64,000 nt of DNA from Acidobacteriota bacterium (GTDB lineage: Bacteria; Acidobacteriota; Vicinamibacteria; Vicinamibacterales; CAVVIG01): positions 1-64,000 of the forward strand of contig JAOBWF010000146.1 of NCBI GenBank assembly GCA_025463215.1. The letters are read 5' to 3'. How positions within the stretch are numbered: position 1 is the stretch's first letter; each line of letters starts with the position of its first letter. Both the position numbers and the translations under genes were made by a program. The notes beneath the pieces were generated by a model. That model had not been told where the DNA came from and did not search any database. It saw only the letters and a list, made by a program, of their open reading frames with translations. Of the stretch, positions 62,725 to 64,000 are shown piece by piece.

Positions 62725-64000
62725 ATGCTCCGCGATGCCCCGCCCATCCGCTCCGAGGATCTCGATCCGCCGCGCTACGTCATCGTGTCCGCGCGCGTCA
62801 GCCCGATGGTGGAACTGGCACGCTGGCTGTTCGAACGCCATCGCATTCCGTACGAGGAAGAAGGGCACGCGCCGTTGCTGCACGTGCCGTTCACGCTGTG
62901 GCGGCGCGGCGGCGTCGAGGTCCCGGTCGTCGTGAGCGCCGCGCAGACGTGGAAAGGTGCCCGCGAGACGCTGCATGGACTCGACAGCCGGCTGCGCGCC
63001 GGCGAACGGCTCTTCGGTGAAGAGCCCGCCGAGCGGGAGCGCAACATCGCATTCGTCGAGCAGTTGTTGAACCGCCTGCTGGTCCAAGTCCGTCGGTTCG
63101 CGTACTTTCACCTGCTGCCACTCCGGCGCGTCGTCTTTCCAGTGGTGGTGGACGGCATCCCGGATTGGGAGCGCGCGGCGATTGCCATGGCGTTCCCGCT
63201 GTGGCGCCGTCTGATGGGGCGCGCACTCGATTTCAGCGACGGCGCCATCGCGGACGCGCGGCCGAAGATTGAAGAGGCGTTCACGATTGTCGAGGCGGAG
63301 CTCGCGGCGCGCGGCACGCCGTTTCTCGGTGGTGACACACCGAACGCGCTCGACATCATTTTTTCCGCCCTGGTCGCGCCGCTGACGCTGCCGCACGGCT
63401 ACGGATCGAAGCTGCCGGCGCTCGACGCGCTGCCGCCCGAGCTGCGACAGTTCGTGGATTCGCTGCGCGCACGCCGGGCCGGGCAGCTCGTGTTCGATAC
63501 CTACGCCGCCGCACGGCCGTTGCCACAGGCGCGTCTGAAACGCCCGCGCCGCGGCCGCAGCCTGGCGCAGCGCCTCTTCGGTCCCGCCGCGTTTCGCGCG
63601 GCCGCCCGCGCCGCGGTCGCCTGGGGCGCTCCAATCGTCGTCAAGCGCTTCGCGCTGGTGTCGCGCTGGGCCGACGTGCAGCAGGTGCTCGAGCACGATC
63701 TGGCCTATCGCATCGCGCCGATCAACGGGCCGAACTTCCACACCATCAGCGGCGCGTTCGTGCTCGGTCTCGATCGCGGCGCGCAGTTCGCGCGCGAGCG
63801 ACGGCACATGTACGACGCGGTGTCGCGGATCGACCTCGAGGATCTGCGCGCGCAGATCAGAGGCGAAGCCGACCGGATCATCGCGGACGCGCTTGGGGCC
63901 GGCGACCGCCTCGACGTCGCCCACGGCTACGCCCATCCGGTCGCAGCGCGCACCGGCGCGTCGCTGTTCGGCATCGCCGGTCCGACCGAGGCGGATCTCA
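62725..64000 (+). CDS. Glutathione S-transferase-cytochrome P450 fusion (5' part, cut by window edge)
   Basis: The frame is open from the ATG at 62725 to the window end (425 codons). A TAGACT 20 bases upstream could be its -10. Residues about 10-250 have a GST-like layout: a thioredoxin-like start (RYVIVSARVSPMVELARWLFERHRIPYEEE) and a helical C-half with FLGGDTPNALDIIFSALVAPL. From about residue 300 it turns into the N-terminal part of a cytochrome P450: FALVSRWADVQQVLEHD, ISGAFVLGLDRGAQFARERRHMYDAVSRID, and RIIADALGAGDRLDVAHGYAHPVA. The haem Cys and the I-helix lie beyond the edge. Joining a GST domain to a P450 in one chain is unusual. Confidence 0.7.
   Translation, partial: MLRDAPPIRSEDLDPPRYVIVSARVSPMVELARWLFERHRIPYEEEGHAPLLHVPFTLWRRGGVEVPVVVSAAQTWKGARETLHGLDSRLRAGERLFGEEPAERERNIAFVEQLLNRLLVQVRRFAYFHLLPLRRVVFPVVVDGIPDWERAAIAMAFPLWRRLMGRALDFSDGAIADARPKIEEAFTIVEAELAARGTPFLGGDTPNALDIIFSALVAPLTLPHGYGSKLPALDALPPELRQFVDSLRARRAGQLVFDTYAAARPLPQARLKRPRRGRSLAQRLFGPAAFRAAARAAVAWGAPIVVKRFALVSRWADVQQVLEHDLAYRIAPINGPNFHTISGAFVLGLDRGAQFARERRHMYDAVSRIDLEDLRAQIRGEADRIIADALGAGDRLDVAHGYAHPVAARTGASLFGIAGPTEADL

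Overview
The window is high-GC, gene-dense bacterial chromosome. Several families typical of Acidobacteriota occur together: a tandem FtsX-type orphan permease (ADOP), a secreted VWFA protein of the acidobacterial type, a TonB-dependent receptor with an N-terminal carboxypeptidase-regulatory-like domain and no siderophore genes nearby, and an SBBP beta-propeller protein. A soil acidobacterium near Vicinamibacteria is a reasonable guess, but no rRNA or other taxonomic marker is present. I saw no tRNA, rRNA, CRISPR array or intact insertion sequence.

Layout. 1-3445 (minus): a tripartite RND efflux operon (adaptor, outer-membrane lipoprotein, inner-membrane pump cut by the window edge). 3856-9019: a TonB-dependent receptor flanked by two DUF1028 (Ntn-hydrolase-like) secreted proteins. 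9116-13485: an IS256-like transposase relic, a VOC protein, a hydroxylaminobenzene-mutase-like membrane protein, a glycine-zipper protein and a secreted VWFA pair. 13550-20718: a GH15 glucoamylase beside a decayed ROK glucokinase start, a GT39-like membrane protein and a large SBBP protein. 20853-26530: a KdpD/KdpE-like two-component pair reading into an APC permease (possibly a KimA-like K+ carrier) whose frame runs without a stop into a complete outer-membrane porin with its own signal peptide. 26700-29380: a LytS/LytTR pair. 30057-39161: a seven-gene Wsp-like (alternative cellular function) chemosensory operon: CheW, CheR-TPR, CheW, CHASE3-MCP, CheA-REC, CheB, and a hybrid kinase with three receiver domains, the third lacking its phospho-acceptor.

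The centre of interest is 39345-54258. About eleven tightly packed minus-strand genes run from 52661 down to 40432: desaturase, FAD oxidase, MFS transporter, fatty acyl-CoA reductase, alkyl-DHAP synthase, HlyD adaptor, ABC ATPase, FtsX permease, a 63-codon repeat ORF, a second FtsX permease and an acyltransferase. A second desaturase converges at the end, and a PlsC-type acyltransferase and a CDP-alcohol phosphatidyltransferase lie at the head. Acyl-CoA reductase (fatty alcohol) plus alkyl-DHAP synthase (ether bond) is the core of ether-lipid synthesis; acyltransferases, desaturases and a head-group enzyme could complete a phospholipid, and the ABC/HlyD set could move it or a related lipid. 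The 9-bp tandem repeat between the two permeases forms a small open frame joined to both neighbours by TAAATG and TGATG junctions.

54484-64000 is looser: a serine hydrolase, a second VOC protein, an ADOP permease beside the decayed tail of another, a decayed secreted-protein fragment, an alpha/beta hydrolase, an MFS transporter and, running off the end, a GST-cytochrome P450 fusion. Start codons were chosen from Shine-Dalgarno fit, signal peptides and gene overlaps; GTG and TTG starts are common here.
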